Source: Vulcanisaeta thermophila (GTDB lineage: Archaea; Thermoproteota; Thermoprotei; Thermoproteales; Thermocladiaceae). From it: 64,000 nucleotides of DNA. Positions 26,571-36,416 of this stretch are shown piece after piece. The position numbers and the translations under genes are program-made. Under the pieces are notes generated by a model, which was given only the letters and a program-made list of their open reading frames with translations, did no database searches and was not told where the DNA came from. Position 1 is the first letter of the stretch, and the number at the start of each line of letters is the position of its first letter. The stretch spans positions 186,001-250,000 of the forward strand of contig NZ_BCLI01000005.1 in the NCBI RefSeq assembly GCF_001748385.1. Direction: 5' to 3'.

Positions 26571-27443
26571 ATGCTCGGTGTACTGGGCCACGCCGCCATA
26601 GACCTGATAATAAGGGGTGGAAAGAAATCGAAATTCCCAGGCGGCCCACCAACCTACTGCTCATTCTACCTAAGCCAGGTTGGTATTGAGGTGATCCCCA
26701 TATCCGTAGTCGGTAATGACTTTGAGATTTACATAAACGATTACATGAATAGGGGGGTTGACGTAAGTGGGATTGTCATTGATAGTGCGTGTAAAACCAC
26801 ATCCTACGAAATAACCTACATGGATAATGGGCGTAGGAGGTTGAGGTTACTATCAAGGTGTAGGGATATAACCATAGGCGATATCAAGTCCCTGCCCAGG
26901 ACCACGGTGATTAATCCCATAGCCCGTGAAGTGAAGCCGGAGTTGCTCATGTACGTTAGGGATAACGCTGACTTCCTGGGCATTGATGTGCAGGGCTTCA
27001 CTAGGGATTTTGACGGTGATGGTTTCGTCATTAGTAGGGCCACCACGAGGGACCTAGCGCCCCTTGTGGGTATTGCCGATGTCATTAAGGTGAGTGTTGA
27101 TGACCTGAGTCACCTGGGTATGGAGGATCTACTCAGGTTTAGGGGTAAGTTCATCGTTGTTTCGAGAGGGCCTGGCGGATCCATCCTCATACATGATGGC
27201 GTGGCTTATGATCTCAGGGTTGATGGCTTAGTCAGTGCCGTGGATCCCACGGGTGCTGGTGATGTGCTCACGTGCTCATTAACATACCTACTAAGTAGGG
27301 GTGAGGATCCCCTGTGGTCCTTTGCCTACGCGAACGCATTGTCACTGTTGAAGACCCTGGGTGAGGGACCCTATGGGGTTGTTGATAGGGAGATGCTGGA
27401 TCGCCTTGTTGATACATTACTATCCAGAATCAAGCTTACTTAG
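26571..27443 (+). CDS. PfkB-family carbohydrate/nucleoside kinase
   Basis: Ribokinase-like ATP-dependent kinase. The N-terminal substrate motif is FPGGPPTYCSFYLSQ. The C-terminal PfkB signature with the catalytic Asp is VDPTGAGDVLTC. At 290 residues it is normal. The sugar or nucleoside specificity is not readable. TATA gtttattaat (26541-26550) is 25 bases upstream. Its last 24 bases overlap the convergent membrane-anchored regulator gene. Confidence 0.82.
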   Translation: MLGVLGHAAIDLIIRGGKKSKFPGGPPTYCSFYLSQVGIEVIPISVVGNDFEIYINDYMNRGVDVSGIVIDSACKTTSYEITYMDNGRRRLRLLSRCRDITIGDIKSLPRTTVINPIAREVKPELLMYVRDNADFLGIDVQGFTRDFDGDGFVISRATTRDLAPLVGIADVIKVSVDDLSHLGMEDLLRFRGKFIVVSRGPGGSILIHDGVAYDLRVDGLVSAVDPTGAGDVLTCSLTYLLSRGEDPLWSFAYANALSLLKTLGEGPYGVVDREMLDRLVDTLLSRIKLT

Positions 27444-27896
27444 GATGTCGCTTATGTAGTCTGGGTCCGTAACCTGTATGTAGGTCATCCTACCACTCCT
27501 CTTAATAATTATGAAACCCCTCTCATAAAGCCTCCTCACTATCCTGGAAACAGTGCTCTTGGGGAGCCCCAATTCCCTAGCTATCTCCGCCTGGTATGCC
27601 TCGGCACCCTTACTGATGAGGTACCTCAATACCTTAACCTCATCATCATTAAGCCCCTCAACACCTGCACCACCGACCTGGGGCCTCTCAGGGGCTACCT
27701 TATTGATTGCTACGTCGAACTCTAACTGGGACACACTACTGCTGCTCTCCACTGTTGGCTTAACCTCAGCCTTACCACCCTCACCCACGTTTTTAGAGAC
27801 CTGCCTTAATTGATACAATAACGAGGCCAGTACTACGAACTGTATCATGACTATAGACAGCACCACCACGTAATCACCATTAAAATAACCAGTCAT
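27420..27896 (-). CDS. Membrane-anchored winged-helix DNA-binding protein
   Basis: Residues about 8-28 are a transmembrane helix (VVVLSIVMIQFVVLASLLY). A flexible Ser/Val/Glu linker follows to about residue 78. The C-terminal 80 residues are a winged helix of the MarR/TrmB type (EAYQAEIARELGLPKSTVS as helix-turn-helix, then a basic wing). A transcription factor tethered to the membrane could sense membrane state or be released by proteolysis. It overlaps the pfkB-like gene tail-to-tail. Confidence 0.7.
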   Translation of the reverse strand: MTGYFNGDYVVVLSIVMIQFVVLASLLYQLRQVSKNVGEGGKAEVKPTVESSSSVSQLEFDVAINKVAPERPQVGGAGVEGLNDDEVKVLRYLISKGAEAYQAEIARELGLPKSTVSRIVRRLYERGFIIIKRSGRMTYIQVTDPDYISDILSKLDSG

Positions 27897-27954
27897 ACCT
27901 CAATTTATCATCACGCATGCATTTATAAGTAAAACCTCCACGAAAAAGGTAATA

Positions 27955-28695
27955 TCAACCGCAGGAGTTTATTGCACGGTTTATTAAATCATCAACCTTA
28001 AACGCAAGCAATGTCGGTATTCCAAGGCTTGGGAACTCACCATCTAGTACGGCAACCCCAAGGTCCTCATGAACAATCGTGGGCGTAAACCCATTACTCA
28101 CCAGTAAATCCACAATACACCTGAGGGGTCCCGGTGCCCTAACAAGGACGTTAATCCTAGCCCTACCCAGCTCAAGCTGAGGCCTCTCCAATTCAATGCT
28201 CACCTCAATAATATTACTACCTGCGTTGTAAACCTTAAACATGCTCAATGGTTTAGAATCCATACTCACAACCCAGCCCCTATTAACCAATTCGTAATTC
28301 ACCTCACTCCTTAGTACTGGGTTACTCACGTAATTTATCAATTCAATTAGTAGGGGTGTTAGGGCGTTTATGAGCGAGTTAATGGAGTCCAGATTGTCGA
28401 AGAATTCCGAGGACGCTGTTGGGTTTAGTATCACGGTCCTACTATCCTGTGCGTAATCCAGGGTGAAATTAAACTGTGGAGTTAGGATTGTTAATAGCGA
28501 GACCAGGTCCTCATTGACAGGCTTTATGGCTATGAACCTAAGCCTATACTTATTAAGTATCTTGTCATAAATCACCCTAACCTCCATCACCTTATCCATG
28601 ATGTTGGCCCTGTACGTAAATAGGGAAAGGGACGTGGTATCCATCTCCACCTCCCAATTAATGCCGGGGTGGCCCATGTGCAGGTATAATAACAT
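27955..28695 (-). CDS. Hypothetical protein (up to 246 residues)
   Basis: Not recognised. Soluble, leucine-rich alpha/beta protein without clear motifs. The start is uncertain: ATG codons at 28695, 28677 and 28644 are all possible. The only good TATA-like sequence (attttaaaatatataa, 28705-28720) is shared with the divergent dipeptidase gene. It lies only about 16 bases from the first ATG, so a downstream start is likely. Confidence 0.5.
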   Translation of the reverse strand: MLLYLHMGHPGINWEVEMDTTSLSLFTYRANIMDKVMEVRVIYDKILNKYRLRFIAIKPVNEDLVSLLTILTPQFNFTLDYAQDSRTVILNPTASSEFFDNLDSINSLINALTPLLIELINYVSNPVLRSEVNYELVNRGWVVSMDSKPLSMFKVYNAGSNIIEVSIELERPQLELGRARINVLVRAPGPLRCIVDLLVSNGFTPTIVHEDLGVAVLDGEFPSLGIPTLLAFKVDDLINRAINSCG

Positions 28696-28734
28696 TGAGT
28701 TAGTATTTTAAAATATATAACGCTTGGTAATGCC

Positions 28735-29841
28735 GTGCGGGTAAGAAAAGGTATTGATAAAATCAAGGGCTTACTCGATGAGTTAAGCCTTGACGTGCTG
28801 GTCATAGTTCAGAGGGCAAACCTTGAGTACATAACTAGGTTTGATGGTTCATTAATATTTATCCTAACCAGACTTGGTGACTCGGTGGTGATGGTCCCAA
28901 GGCTTGATTATGAAAGGGCGTTAAGTGTGTTGGGTAACGAGGCCAACATAATAGCCTTCACAACTTATGAAGTACCACCACGTAGGGCTGACGAAAGGCT
29001 CTTTGTATCCAAGAGTATTGGCGATTACCTACTCAGGGAATTGCAACTAAAGCCAAACAACATAGTGGGTATTGACGACCCAAGCGGGCCCGTGGGTAAG
29101 GAATTAACATCAACGGGCGTGAAGGTTACTGACATAAGCAACAACATACTCAGGCTTAGGGAGATTAAGGATGAGGAGGAGGTAAACTATGTGAGGAGGG
29201 CCACGGAAATAACTGACGAGGTACTGAACGAGATCCAGAGCATGGGGCTTGAGGGTAGGAGGGAGAACGAGATAGCGGGCTTAATATACAAGGGCTTTTT
29301 GGAACGGGGAGCACAGGACGCAGCCTTCAAGCCCATAGTGGCCTCGGGACCCAATGGGGCCTACCCTCACCACAACCCAACGGGTAGGGTTATAGGTAGG
29401 GGTGAGGCGGTAACCATAGATCTTGGGGCTCGATTTAATTATTACTGCACGGACATAACAAGGACCTTTGGGGTTGGTAATCTAAGTAAGGAGTTGAGGG
29501 ACATGGCCCTGGCAGTCCTTGAGTCCCAGAAAAAGGCCATAAACACCATAAAGCCTGGGGTTAAGGCAAGCGAGGTGGATTTAGTGGCTAGGAGGGTACT
29601 TGAGGAGTATGGTTATGGACAGTACTACATACACTCAACGGGTCATGGTGTTGGGGTAGAAATACACGAAAGACCCGCCCTGAGCCCCAACAGTAATGAT
29701 GCACTGGTTAAGGGGCACGTCGTAACAGTCGAACCTGGTGTTTACATTAAGGGTGTTGGTGGTGTTAGGATTGAGGATACACTCGTGGTAACAGAGAGTG
29801 GTGTGGAGGTGTTAAGTAAATTCTCAAGAGATTTGTTCTAA
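28735..29841 (+). CDS. pepQ: Xaa-Pro dipeptidase (M24 family)
   Basis: Two-metal prolidase that cleaves X-Pro dipeptides. An N-terminal creatinase-type domain is followed by the pita-bread domain, with all metal ligands in order: IDLGARFNYYCTDITRTFG (two Asp), HSTGHGVGVEIHERP (His), VTVEPGVYI (Glu) and GGVRIEDTLVV (Glu). It has 368 residues. The start is the GTG at 28735, about 23 bases after an A/T-rich TATA element. It is probably involved in peptide utilisation, together with the M1 and M20 peptidases in the window. Confidence 0.9.
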   Translation: MRVRKGIDKIKGLLDELSLDVLVIVQRANLEYITRFDGSLIFILTRLGDSVVMVPRLDYERALSVLGNEANIIAFTTYEVPPRRADERLFVSKSIGDYLLRELQLKPNNIVGIDDPSGPVGKELTSTGVKVTDISNNILRLREIKDEEEVNYVRRATEITDEVLNEIQSMGLEGRRENEIAGLIYKGFLERGAQDAAFKPIVASGPNGAYPHHNPTGRVIGRGEAVTIDLGARFNYYCTDITRTFGVGNLSKELRDMALAVLESQKKAINTIKPGVKASEVDLVARRVLEEYGYGQYYIHSTGHGVGVEIHERPALSPNSNDALVKGHVVTVEPGVYIKGVGGVRIEDTLVVTESGVEVLSKFSRDLF

Positions 29842-29914
29842 TATTGAAAATAAAACTTTCAGTGAACCCACTACTGTAATAAAATAACCATTAGATTAAA
29901 ATAACACGTGATAA

Positions 29915-30181
29915 ATGAGGACATGTATGGGCATTGGAACAATATTACTCAAAGCCATGGTGGCCAGGGAATTATTGAGACGTGGATCCATGGATCCGCA
30001 GGTATTCAATGACTTAGTAAGTAAGGTTATGGATACGCTCAGGTTTAATGGTTATGGTGTTAATGATGATGATATAACGCAGTTGGTAGATATAATCTCC
30101 GTGAAGGATGGAAAAATTTCCCTAAGCCCCGATGGATTGAAATACCTGGAGACATACTCCATACTTAATCAGACATCCTAA
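29915..30181 (+). CDS. Small hypothetical protein (88 residues)
   Basis: Not recognised. A helical N-terminal part (ILLKAMVARELLRRG) is followed by an acidic DDD stretch. It lies 73 bases after pepQ on the same strand. Its upstream region is A/T-rich, but no box has ideal spacing. It ends five bases before the stop of the convergent HD gene. Confidence 0.4.
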   Translation: MRTCMGIGTILLKAMVARELLRRGSMDPQVFNDLVSKVMDTLRFNGYGVNDDDITQLVDIISVKDGKISLSPDGLKYLETYSILNQTS

Positions 30182-30186
30182 CCTCA

Positions 30187-31905
30187 TTATAATGGGTTGA
30201 TTATATTACTTTCAATTTTACTTTTAACTAAATCGCTCAACTCCTCGGTCACCTCCTTAATGACGGATATAATGACCCCCTTCAAGTACTCAATAAACTC
30301 GTCAGAATCCTCACTACACCTTTCCCTAATGGCATTCACATTGACGTATGCAAATAAATGCGGGGACTGCATCCACGCACTCTCCACGGACTTCACAAGG
30401 GGTGAAATCTCATTTAAATTAAACACCTCATTACCCCTACTTAATTTAACATTTATACTGGGCCCAAAGGCCCTATAACCCAATATCACGTACCTACTAT
30501 CCACCATTCCCTCACCAACTATCCTCTCTCCACACTTACTATGGCTGTTTCTTAACTTCTCGGTTAATTTTGAATAGAATAGTTTCATGACCACGGCCCT
30601 CTCGGTTCCCGTGTTCAGTAGGTTTACAAACCTGTTATTTATTACGTCCAGGTCCGCCTTACTATTCCGTATTACGGTTAGGAATTCCGAATCCCTCTTC
30701 CAGAGGGCCTTGTAGTTCGTGTTTCTTAGGAGTATTGGGTCTAGGTAGTTTTCAATCCCCCTTATAACACCCACCAGGAAGTTCCTATTCCTTATCAATA
30801 GCGACATTAAGTATGGGTCCGTAATCTTCAAAACCTCAACACCACTCAACCTACCAATCATGAACTTATAAAATGTGCATAGGTAATCAACTAACTCATC
30901 ATTGAGTTTATCCATGTTCGTTAGCAATTCACTCATTAGTAACTTTGCGAGTGTTGTTATTAGGATTACCTTGTGGTGTAGGTAAACCCACTTGTAAATA
31001 TTATACCTAGCTATTACGAAACCCTCCACATTAGCCCTGGCCTTCTCATCAATAGCCAATTCATAATTACCATTATTAACAAGAACCCTTAGATTATCCA
31101 AAATACGCTCAACATCGCTCAGGCTTATGTAAAAGCCTATGCTGGCCCCTGTTGTGTACAGATCCCTGAGTATGTAGTCGAACCTATCAGCGTCTAAGTC
31201 GCTGGATATTAACATCCTTAGGAAATTTATCAACTTTATACCCTCACCAACCTCACTCAGGTATTTCCTATCCTCCCAACTCACCAAATCCCTGAGCGCC
31301 TCTATCGTGTTAAGCCTCCCTATTATGTCACCATGAAGCAGAAGCCTAATTATCCTGAGATCCACGTAGCCCAGGCTTTCCCTGATCTTCCCCTTCAGCT
31401 CATCATTATTATTAAGGAGCAGGTATGTTATTACCTCGTGCTCCTTAAACGGTAACTTCAGCATCCTTCCCGAAACCCTATCGTCATCGTTAACTGAGCA
31501 CTTATTAATTAGGTAATCCACATTGGGGCCCACCACACCCTCGAAGACGTGAGAGAAGGGCATGTGCCCAAGGTCGTGAAATAGGCCCGCCAACCTCACG
31601 TGTTCGAGTAGTGTTCCCTCATCATCAATCCCCAAATCCTTCATTAGGGGCTTTAATTCACTCCTTACGTAATCCATCTGAAACAACTTATTAAACATCA
31701 GGGTTGCTAATTGCATGACACCCAGTGAGTGCTCAAACCTTGTGTAGGTACCCAGGGGGTAAACCATGTATGTAAAGCCCAGTTGCCTCACATAACGAAG
31801 CCTCTGGATGTGCTCGCTAGAGTCTATCAACTTAGCCTCGTCGTCGGTTATCCTGACCCAGCCGAATACTGGGTCCGCAATGACCTTTGTGTAGTTAAGT
31901 TGCAT
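30187..31905 (-). CDS. HD-domain phosphohydrolase
   Basis: Metal-dependent phosphohydrolase of the HD superfamily, related to dGTPase/SAMHD1-type proteins. Metal ligands: HSLGVMQLA (His), LAGLFHDLGHMPFSH (His-Asp) and SDLDADRFDYILRDL (Asp). Its N terminus (VIADPVFGWVRITDDEAKLIDS) is typical of the YpgQ/dGTPase-like group. It has 572 residues, with a long helical C-terminal region. It could hydrolyse dNTPs or a nucleotide signal. TATA (tttaaat, about 31930-31936) is 26 bases from the ATG and may be shared with the divergent reductase gene. Confidence 0.82.
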   Translation of the reverse strand: MQLNYTKVIADPVFGWVRITDDEAKLIDSSEHIQRLRYVRQLGFTYMVYPLGTYTRFEHSLGVMQLATLMFNKLFQMDYVRSELKPLMKDLGIDDEGTLLEHVRLAGLFHDLGHMPFSHVFEGVVGPNVDYLINKCSVNDDDRVSGRMLKLPFKEHEVITYLLLNNNDELKGKIRESLGYVDLRIIRLLLHGDIIGRLNTIEALRDLVSWEDRKYLSEVGEGIKLINFLRMLISSDLDADRFDYILRDLYTTGASIGFYISLSDVERILDNLRVLVNNGNYELAIDEKARANVEGFVIARYNIYKWVYLHHKVILITTLAKLLMSELLTNMDKLNDELVDYLCTFYKFMIGRLSGVEVLKITDPYLMSLLIRNRNFLVGVIRGIENYLDPILLRNTNYKALWKRDSEFLTVIRNSKADLDVINNRFVNLLNTGTERAVVMKLFYSKLTEKLRNSHSKCGERIVGEGMVDSRYVILGYRAFGPSINVKLSRGNEVFNLNEISPLVKSVESAWMQSPHLFAYVNVNAIRERCSEDSDEFIEYLKGVIISVIKEVTEELSDLVKSKIESNIINPL

Positions 31906-31964
31906 GCGTAACTGCTCCTGGAGATGTTTATTTAAATCTATAATTCTAAAACCAATGGACTTTA

Positions 31965-33140
31965 ATGAGCAGTGGCTTCGTAATAATTGGTGCAGGACCC
32001 AGCGGGCTCTACCTAGCCAGGGAGTTGGGTAGATTTTTAGATAATGTGATTATTTTTGAGGAGGATAGGGAATTGGGCTTACCACCCCACTGCACGGGGC
32101 TTGTTAACATAAACTCCATATCGGCCCTGGGCATAGCACCACCCATAGTCAATACTTACAGGTATGTTAGGATAACGGATCTCGAGGGGAACAGCGTAAC
32201 CTTTGACTTCATGGGCAACTCCATAGCAATGCTCGATAGACCCGGGCTTGAGAATTACCTGGCTGAGGGCATCAATGCATCGTTGATACTTGGTGAGAGG
32301 GTTCTCGAGGTAAAACCCAGCGGTTTAGTTACTAGGAATCACCGCAATGTTGATTACTCCATTGCCGTCATAGCGGAGGGTGCCGTTGGGTCATTAAGTG
32401 GTAAGTTAATACCCTGGAGGCAGAGGTATGTCTATGGTGTTCAATCCGATGTAAGATCCTTCAGGAGCAATGGCTTAATGCCCAGGAGTCTCGATGAGAT
32501 AGTGGTCATCTTCGATAGGAGATTAAGCAACCACTTCTTCGCATGGATAGTGCCCAGGGACTCCCACGAGTACAGGATCGGGGTTGCTGATGATATTGAC
32601 GTCTGGACAAAATTCACCGCGTTAATGAGGATGGTGGATGCAGGCGGTGGTAAGTACTTCGGTGGTAAGGTAATCATTGGCGGCTCACCGGATCACGTGG
32701 TCACGGGTAGGGTAGCCCTCATTGGTGATGCAGCGGGCTTTGTTAAGCCCATGACTGGCGGTGGTATTGTCATGGGCATGGTAAGCGCCAGGTTATTGGC
32801 TGATAGCATAATCAACGCCCTCAATAATGGCCTAACCGCTGAGAATGGGTTGGCGATCTACGACAGTGTATTTAGGAGGTTGATTAGGGGTAAGATTACG
32901 GCACTCTCAGCGGCGTCCCACATACTTCATGAAGTCATGGGCACCGAATTGAATGCAGCCCTGAAGTCACTGAGTGGTGTTAGGGTTAGGGTTTCGGATT
33001 ACGATAACCACGTGGGTGCCGTGGTCAAGGCGGCGTTGGTGAGTCCTGGGCGTTTTCTACGGGCTCTATCCTTCATAATGGGTGGTGTTTTGAGCCAGGG
33101 GATTAATGATATACTGAGTATGATTAAGAACCTGGTTTGA
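31965..33140 (+). CDS. Geranylgeranyl reductase family flavoprotein
   Basis: FAD-dependent reductase of the family that saturates the isoprenoid chains of archaeal lipids. N-terminal FAD motif VIIGAGPSGLYLARELG; the family PPHCTGLVN motif near residue 45 carries the conserved cysteine. The second FAD motif is LIGDAAGFVKPMTGGGIVMG. It has 391 residues. Other oxidoreductases of the family (electron-transfer or menaquinone-specific) are possible alternatives. It converges with tyrS, two bases between the stops. Confidence 0.8.
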   Translation: MSSGFVIIGAGPSGLYLARELGRFLDNVIIFEEDRELGLPPHCTGLVNINSISALGIAPPIVNTYRYVRITDLEGNSVTFDFMGNSIAMLDRPGLENYLAEGINASLILGERVLEVKPSGLVTRNHRNVDYSIAVIAEGAVGSLSGKLIPWRQRYVYGVQSDVRSFRSNGLMPRSLDEIVVIFDRRLSNHFFAWIVPRDSHEYRIGVADDIDVWTKFTALMRMVDAGGGKYFGGKVIIGGSPDHVVTGRVALIGDAAGFVKPMTGGGIVMGMVSARLLADSIINALNNGLTAENGLAIYDSVFRRLIRGKITALSAASHILHEVMGTELNAALKSLSGVRVRVSDYDNHVGAVVKAALVSPGRFLRALSFIMGGVLSQGINDILSMIKNLV

Positions 33141-33142
33141 GA

Positions 33143-34273
33143 TTACCTGGTTATTCTCATTATGTTATTCATCTCCTCGATTAACTTAGCCCCTGGTCCT
33201 CCCTGGAACCACTTAATTATTGGGTCCATTTTCCTAAGTACCTCATTAATAACCGCGTTCTTAAGATCCAGTGGGTGTATCTTACCCTCACCATACGCCT
33301 TAACCAACTCATCAAAGGACCAAAATTCCAGTCTACCACCACCGTACTCCTGAGGCCTCTCTATTATGAAGGGTTCCCTCCTCTCCTCCCTAAATGCGAA
33401 TAAGTGGGCCAGCTCAATCACTGGGTTTGTCCTTGTCTCCCTGGGTGGGCAGTACGCCCTTAGTATCTTCTGCCTTATGGCGTCTGGTGTGTCGTGTAGG
33501 AATATTGCAGTGTCCGGTAATGACTTGCTCATTTTCATCTCGCTCAATTCCTCCCTGCTCTCCTTACCCGTGAGGTTCAGGGCAGGTAGTAACGTGTGGA
33601 ATAGGGCTATGGGCTTCACCTGCTCATTATTAATCCTCAATGGGAAGAACCTAACCTTAAGCGCCACCTCCCTCGCCAGGACGTAGGCCTTCCTCTGGTC
33701 AATGCCACCATGCGCAATGTGTGAGCCTATAACGAATACATCAGCCACCTGTAGGAGTGGGTATACAAGCCAGGACATGGGTATTGAATCACCCATCTTA
33801 CGCCCAAGGATTGTTAGGCTATGCCTAATGTCCGCTAGGTTCGTCATCCTTGCAAGGTCGAGTATTAAGTACCAATACTCGTCATTGTTATGGTACAGGT
33901 CACTAGCCATGTAGAAGTTCACACTCCCAGGATCACCACCAAGGACCTCAATAACCCTCTTGAAGGTCTCCACGTAGTACCTATTGGCAACCCTCCTTAT
34001 CAATTCCAGGTCACCACCAAGCTTGTTATTTAACCATGAGTGTATGTCGGCGAGGAGTATGGAGACCTCTACACCAGCCCTTTGCAGGTCCACAAGCTTT
34101 GATAGGCTCACTATGCCCGTGCCCAGGTGTATGAAGCCACTAATCTCAAAACCAATGTAATGCTTCAGGTGAACGCCCATTTCGAAGTATTGCCTTAACT
34201 CCTCAGGGGTTAGGACCTCCTCAGTGGGGTAACGCATTACCAAGGAAAGCCTCTCCTCAACATCCATCATCAA
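33143..34273 (-). CDS. tyrS: Tyrosyl-tRNA synthetase
   Basis: Class I synthetase of the archaeal/eukaryal TyrRS type. The HIGH-like motif is SGFIHLGTG. The tyrosine-binding region is [20 protein letters not shown], and the KMSKS motif is [11 protein letters not shown]. It is 376 residues long. TrpRS is excluded by the tyrosine-pocket layout and the short N terminus, although the two families are related. It starts in a run of three ATG-type Met codons. The 48-base gap to the divergent DUF371 gene must hold both promoters. Confidence 0.9.
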   Translation of the reverse strand: MMMDVEERLSLVMRYPTEEVLTPEELRQYFEMGVHLKHYIGFEISGFIHLGTGIVSLSKLVDLQRAGVEVSILLADIHSWLNNKLGGDLELIRRVANRYYVETFKRVIEVLGGDPGSVNFYMASDLYHNNDEYWYLILDLARMTNLADIRHSLTILGRKMGDSIPMSWLVYPLLQVADVFVIGSHIAHGGIDQRKAYVLAREVALKVRFFPLRINNEQVKPIALFHTLLPALNLTGKESREELSEMKMSKSLPDTAIFLHDTPDAIRQKILRAYCPPRETRTNPVIELAHLFAFREERREPFIIERPQEYGGGRLEFWSFDELVKAYGEGKIHPLDLKNAVINEVLRKMDPIIKWFQGGPGAKLIEEMNNIMRITR

Positions 34274-34321
34274 CTAAACCGCATAGGAAATAAATAAGCT
34301 TTATTTAGCCTAGAAATTAAC

Positions 34322-34765
34322 GTGGCCAGGGTAGCCATAGACGTGGTTAGAGCATGGGGTCATGAGAACGTCAGTGCCAGGCACAGAACCACCATCGAGA
34401 TCACCAGGGATGATTACCTAACACCCAGGGGCGATTGCATAGTGGGTATCAAGGCCGATAAGGGCTTGGCTAACCTAAACCCAGAGCTGAGGGAGGTGAT
34501 ACGTAGGGATGGCTCCATAGTACTGGTAATATTCATTGCCGGTGACGTGGTTGATTACGTAGTTGGCCAGGGCTCGGAGAACCTAACCCTCAACGACCCC
34601 AATAGGTTAATCATAAGGAGGAGCAGTTACATCAATGACTCCACACTCATGATTAGGTCCAATAAAGCCGCAATTGACCTGAGGAGGGATCTTGTGGATA
34701 GGTTAAAGAGAGGCTCAGAGTTAACAGTGGTAATAGTGGGTGTGGACCCACATGAACAGGCTTGA
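34322..34765 (+). CDS. DUF371 family protein
   Basis: Matches the archaeal DUF371 family: a conserved N terminus (AWGHENVSARHRTTIEIT), then YLTPRGDCIVGIKADKG. It starts with GTG. The family is archaea-wide and its function is unknown to me. The dolichol-kinase-like gene starts inside its 3' end, so the two are translated from one message. Confidence 0.75.
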   Translation: MARVAIDVVRAWGHENVSARHRTTIEITRDDYLTPRGDCIVGIKADKGLANLNPELREVIRRDGSIVLVIFIAGDVVDYVVGQGSENLTLNDPNRLIIRRSSYINDSTLMIRSNKAAIDLRRDLVDRLKRGSELTVVIVGVDPHEQA

Positions 34766-35474
34766 GAAGCTTAAGGCCATAGCACTGAGAAAGCTGATAC
34801 ACGTGGTACTCTCGGTATTCCTAATCATACCCTACATAGCAAACCTAAGCCTCATAGGCCTAACCACGCAGTTATACTTCACAATACTAATGGTGAGTGT
34901 GGCCTTCATCTACGTGATCCAGGTCAAGAGACCCATAATAACCGCCATGATAATGGACGTACTCGTAAGCGCAAGGAGAACCATACTACAGCAGATAATG
35001 AAGACCTCACCAAATCTCATGAGCTCCTTCGAAGCACTGGATGAGGGATTACTAAGGCTTGAGAGGACCATGAGGGAGCTACTGGACGTGGTGGAGAGGG
35101 ATTATGAGAGGAGGGGTGGTTACCTGGGGATTTTAATGGGCATTGTGGGTGTCCTAGCCAGCAATTTAATAGCCGGTGACTACGTCTTTTACGGGATAAT
35201 ATCACTCATAGTCTACGACACCATGAGCGCGCTCGGGGGCACGCTACTGGGTAGGGTTAACCTACCCTTTAGTAATGCAACCATGGAGGGAATGCTCGTG
35301 GGCATGGCATCCCTATTCATAATCCTATTCCCACTCACGGGCAATTTGATATCCTCATTGGCAATAACCGTAGCCGCGGCATTGGCCGAGGCCTACGGTA
35401 TAGAGGACAACCTAACAATACCCATAGTCACGTCATTAATGGCCCTGGTACTTAAAACGCCAATTATACCCTAG
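34752..35474 (+). CDS. Dolichol kinase-like / CTP-transferase membrane protein
   Basis: Integral membrane protein of the Sec59/phosphatidate-cytidylyltransferase-like group. It opens with the family pattern [16 protein letters not shown], has several hydrophobic segments, and ends with the diagnostic [14 protein letters not shown]. It probably phosphorylates a polyprenol with CTP, feeding surface glycosylation. The ATG at 34752 lies 14 bases inside DUF371 and is preferred over the GTG at 34740. A cytoplasmic helical insert (about residues 70-110) is unusual in its length. It converges with hemC by a four-base overlap. Confidence 0.75.
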   Translation: MNRLEKLKAIALRKLIHVVLSVFLIIPYIANLSLIGLTTQLYFTILMVSVAFIYVIQVKRPIITAMIMDVLVSARRTILQQIMKTSPNLMSSFEALDEGLLRLERTMRELLDVVERDYERRGGYLGILMGIVGVLASNLIAGDYVFYGIISLIVYDTMSALGGTLLGRVNLPFSNATMEGMLVGMASLFIILFPLTGNLISSLAITVAAALAEAYGIEDNLTIPIVTSLMALVLKTPIIP

Positions 35475-36385
35475 GTTCTGGACCACCTGCTCAGCAACTC
35501 ACGGGCAGCCCTAACCCCAGTACCCTCTGGGTCCTGGGCACTGCCATTAACCTTAACAACAACCTTCCTGCCACCATCAAGCGACGCTATACCCGCTATG
35601 AAGGTTAGCTCATCATTATTAACCATAGCAACGCCGCCCACGGGCATGTGGCAACCACCACCCACGGTCTTGAGAAAAGCCCTCTCAGACAATGCCTCGA
35701 TCCTAGCCCTGGAATCACTGGCTTTACGTAGCAGGTCTATGATTCCAGTGTCTGATTCCCTGGCCACCGCAACCACTATGCCCTGCCCAGGGGCTGGCGG
35801 GATTAGGTCAAGGGGTAATCTCGAGTACTTAATGGGTAAGTCCTTAACCTCACTCATTAACCTCACCAAACCAGCCTCCGCGAGTATCACCGCATCGTAA
35901 TCCCCAGAGAGCAATTTCCTAATCCTGGTATCCACATTACCCCTGATAACATCGATATTGAGGTCACGCCTAATACTTAATAGGAACGCCCTACGCCTCA
36001 CGCTAGACGTACCAACCCTCGCGTGGCTAGGTAATGATGTTAAATCGGCATTCTGCCCATCCTTAACCACCAACACATCATATGGAGGGTCCCTTGGTGA
36101 GAAACCCGCCAGGACAAGGCCTGGGCTTATTTCGCTGGGTAGGTCCTTAAGGCTGTGCACCGCTATGTCAGCTTCGCCCCTGAGTACCGCCATGTTGACC
36201 TCCTTCTCGAATATTCCCTTAACACCAATTGAGTAGAGGGGTTTGTCCTGTATCACGTCGCCCGTGGTCTTCACAATGACCAGTTCAAAATCTATGTCCG
36301 GCTCCACGCGCCTTATCATGTCCATGATAATGTTTGTCTGGATTAGCGATAACTTACTACCCCTCGTGGCAATCCTAAGCCTCAT
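35471..36385 (-). CDS. hemC: Hydroxymethylbilane synthase (porphobilinogen deaminase)
   Basis: Joins four porphobilinogen units into hydroxymethylbilane. N-terminal [17 protein letters not shown], the ALPSEI-type [14 protein letters not shown], the RRRAFLL segment and the dipyrromethane-binding cysteine in [11 protein letters not shown] (about residue 245) are all there. It has 304 residues. Its core promoter appears to be taataTAAG-like sequence at 36408-36416, which overlaps the stop codon of the tnpB gene just upstream. Confidence 0.95.
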   Translation of the reverse strand: MRLRIATRGSKLSLIQTNIIMDMIRRVEPDIDFELVIVKTTGDVIQDKPLYSIGVKGIFEKEVNMAVLRGEADIAVHSLKDLPSEISPGLVLAGFSPRDPPYDVLVVKDGQNADLTSLPSHARVGTSSVRRRAFLLSIRRDLNIDVIRGNVDTRIRKLLSGDYDAVILAEAGLVRLMSEVKDLPIKYSRLPLDLIPPAPGQGIVVAVARESDTGIIDLLRKASDSRARIEALSERAFLKTVGGGCHMPVGGVAMVNNDELTFIAGIASLDGGRKVVVKVNGSAQDPEGTGVRAARELLSRWSRT

Positions 36386-36407
36386 TAACCCTGCATAAAC
36401 ACAGCAA

Positions 36408-36416
36408 CTTATATTA
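36408..36416 (-). promoter_or_regulatory. TATA box of hemC overlapping the tnpB stop codon
   Basis: On the minus strand this reads taatataag, centred 27 bases before the hemC ATG (36385). The first three bases are the TAA stop of tnpB. The element end (agaaacggc, reverse of 36420-36428) therefore lies directly upstream of the hemC core promoter. Confidence 0.55.
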
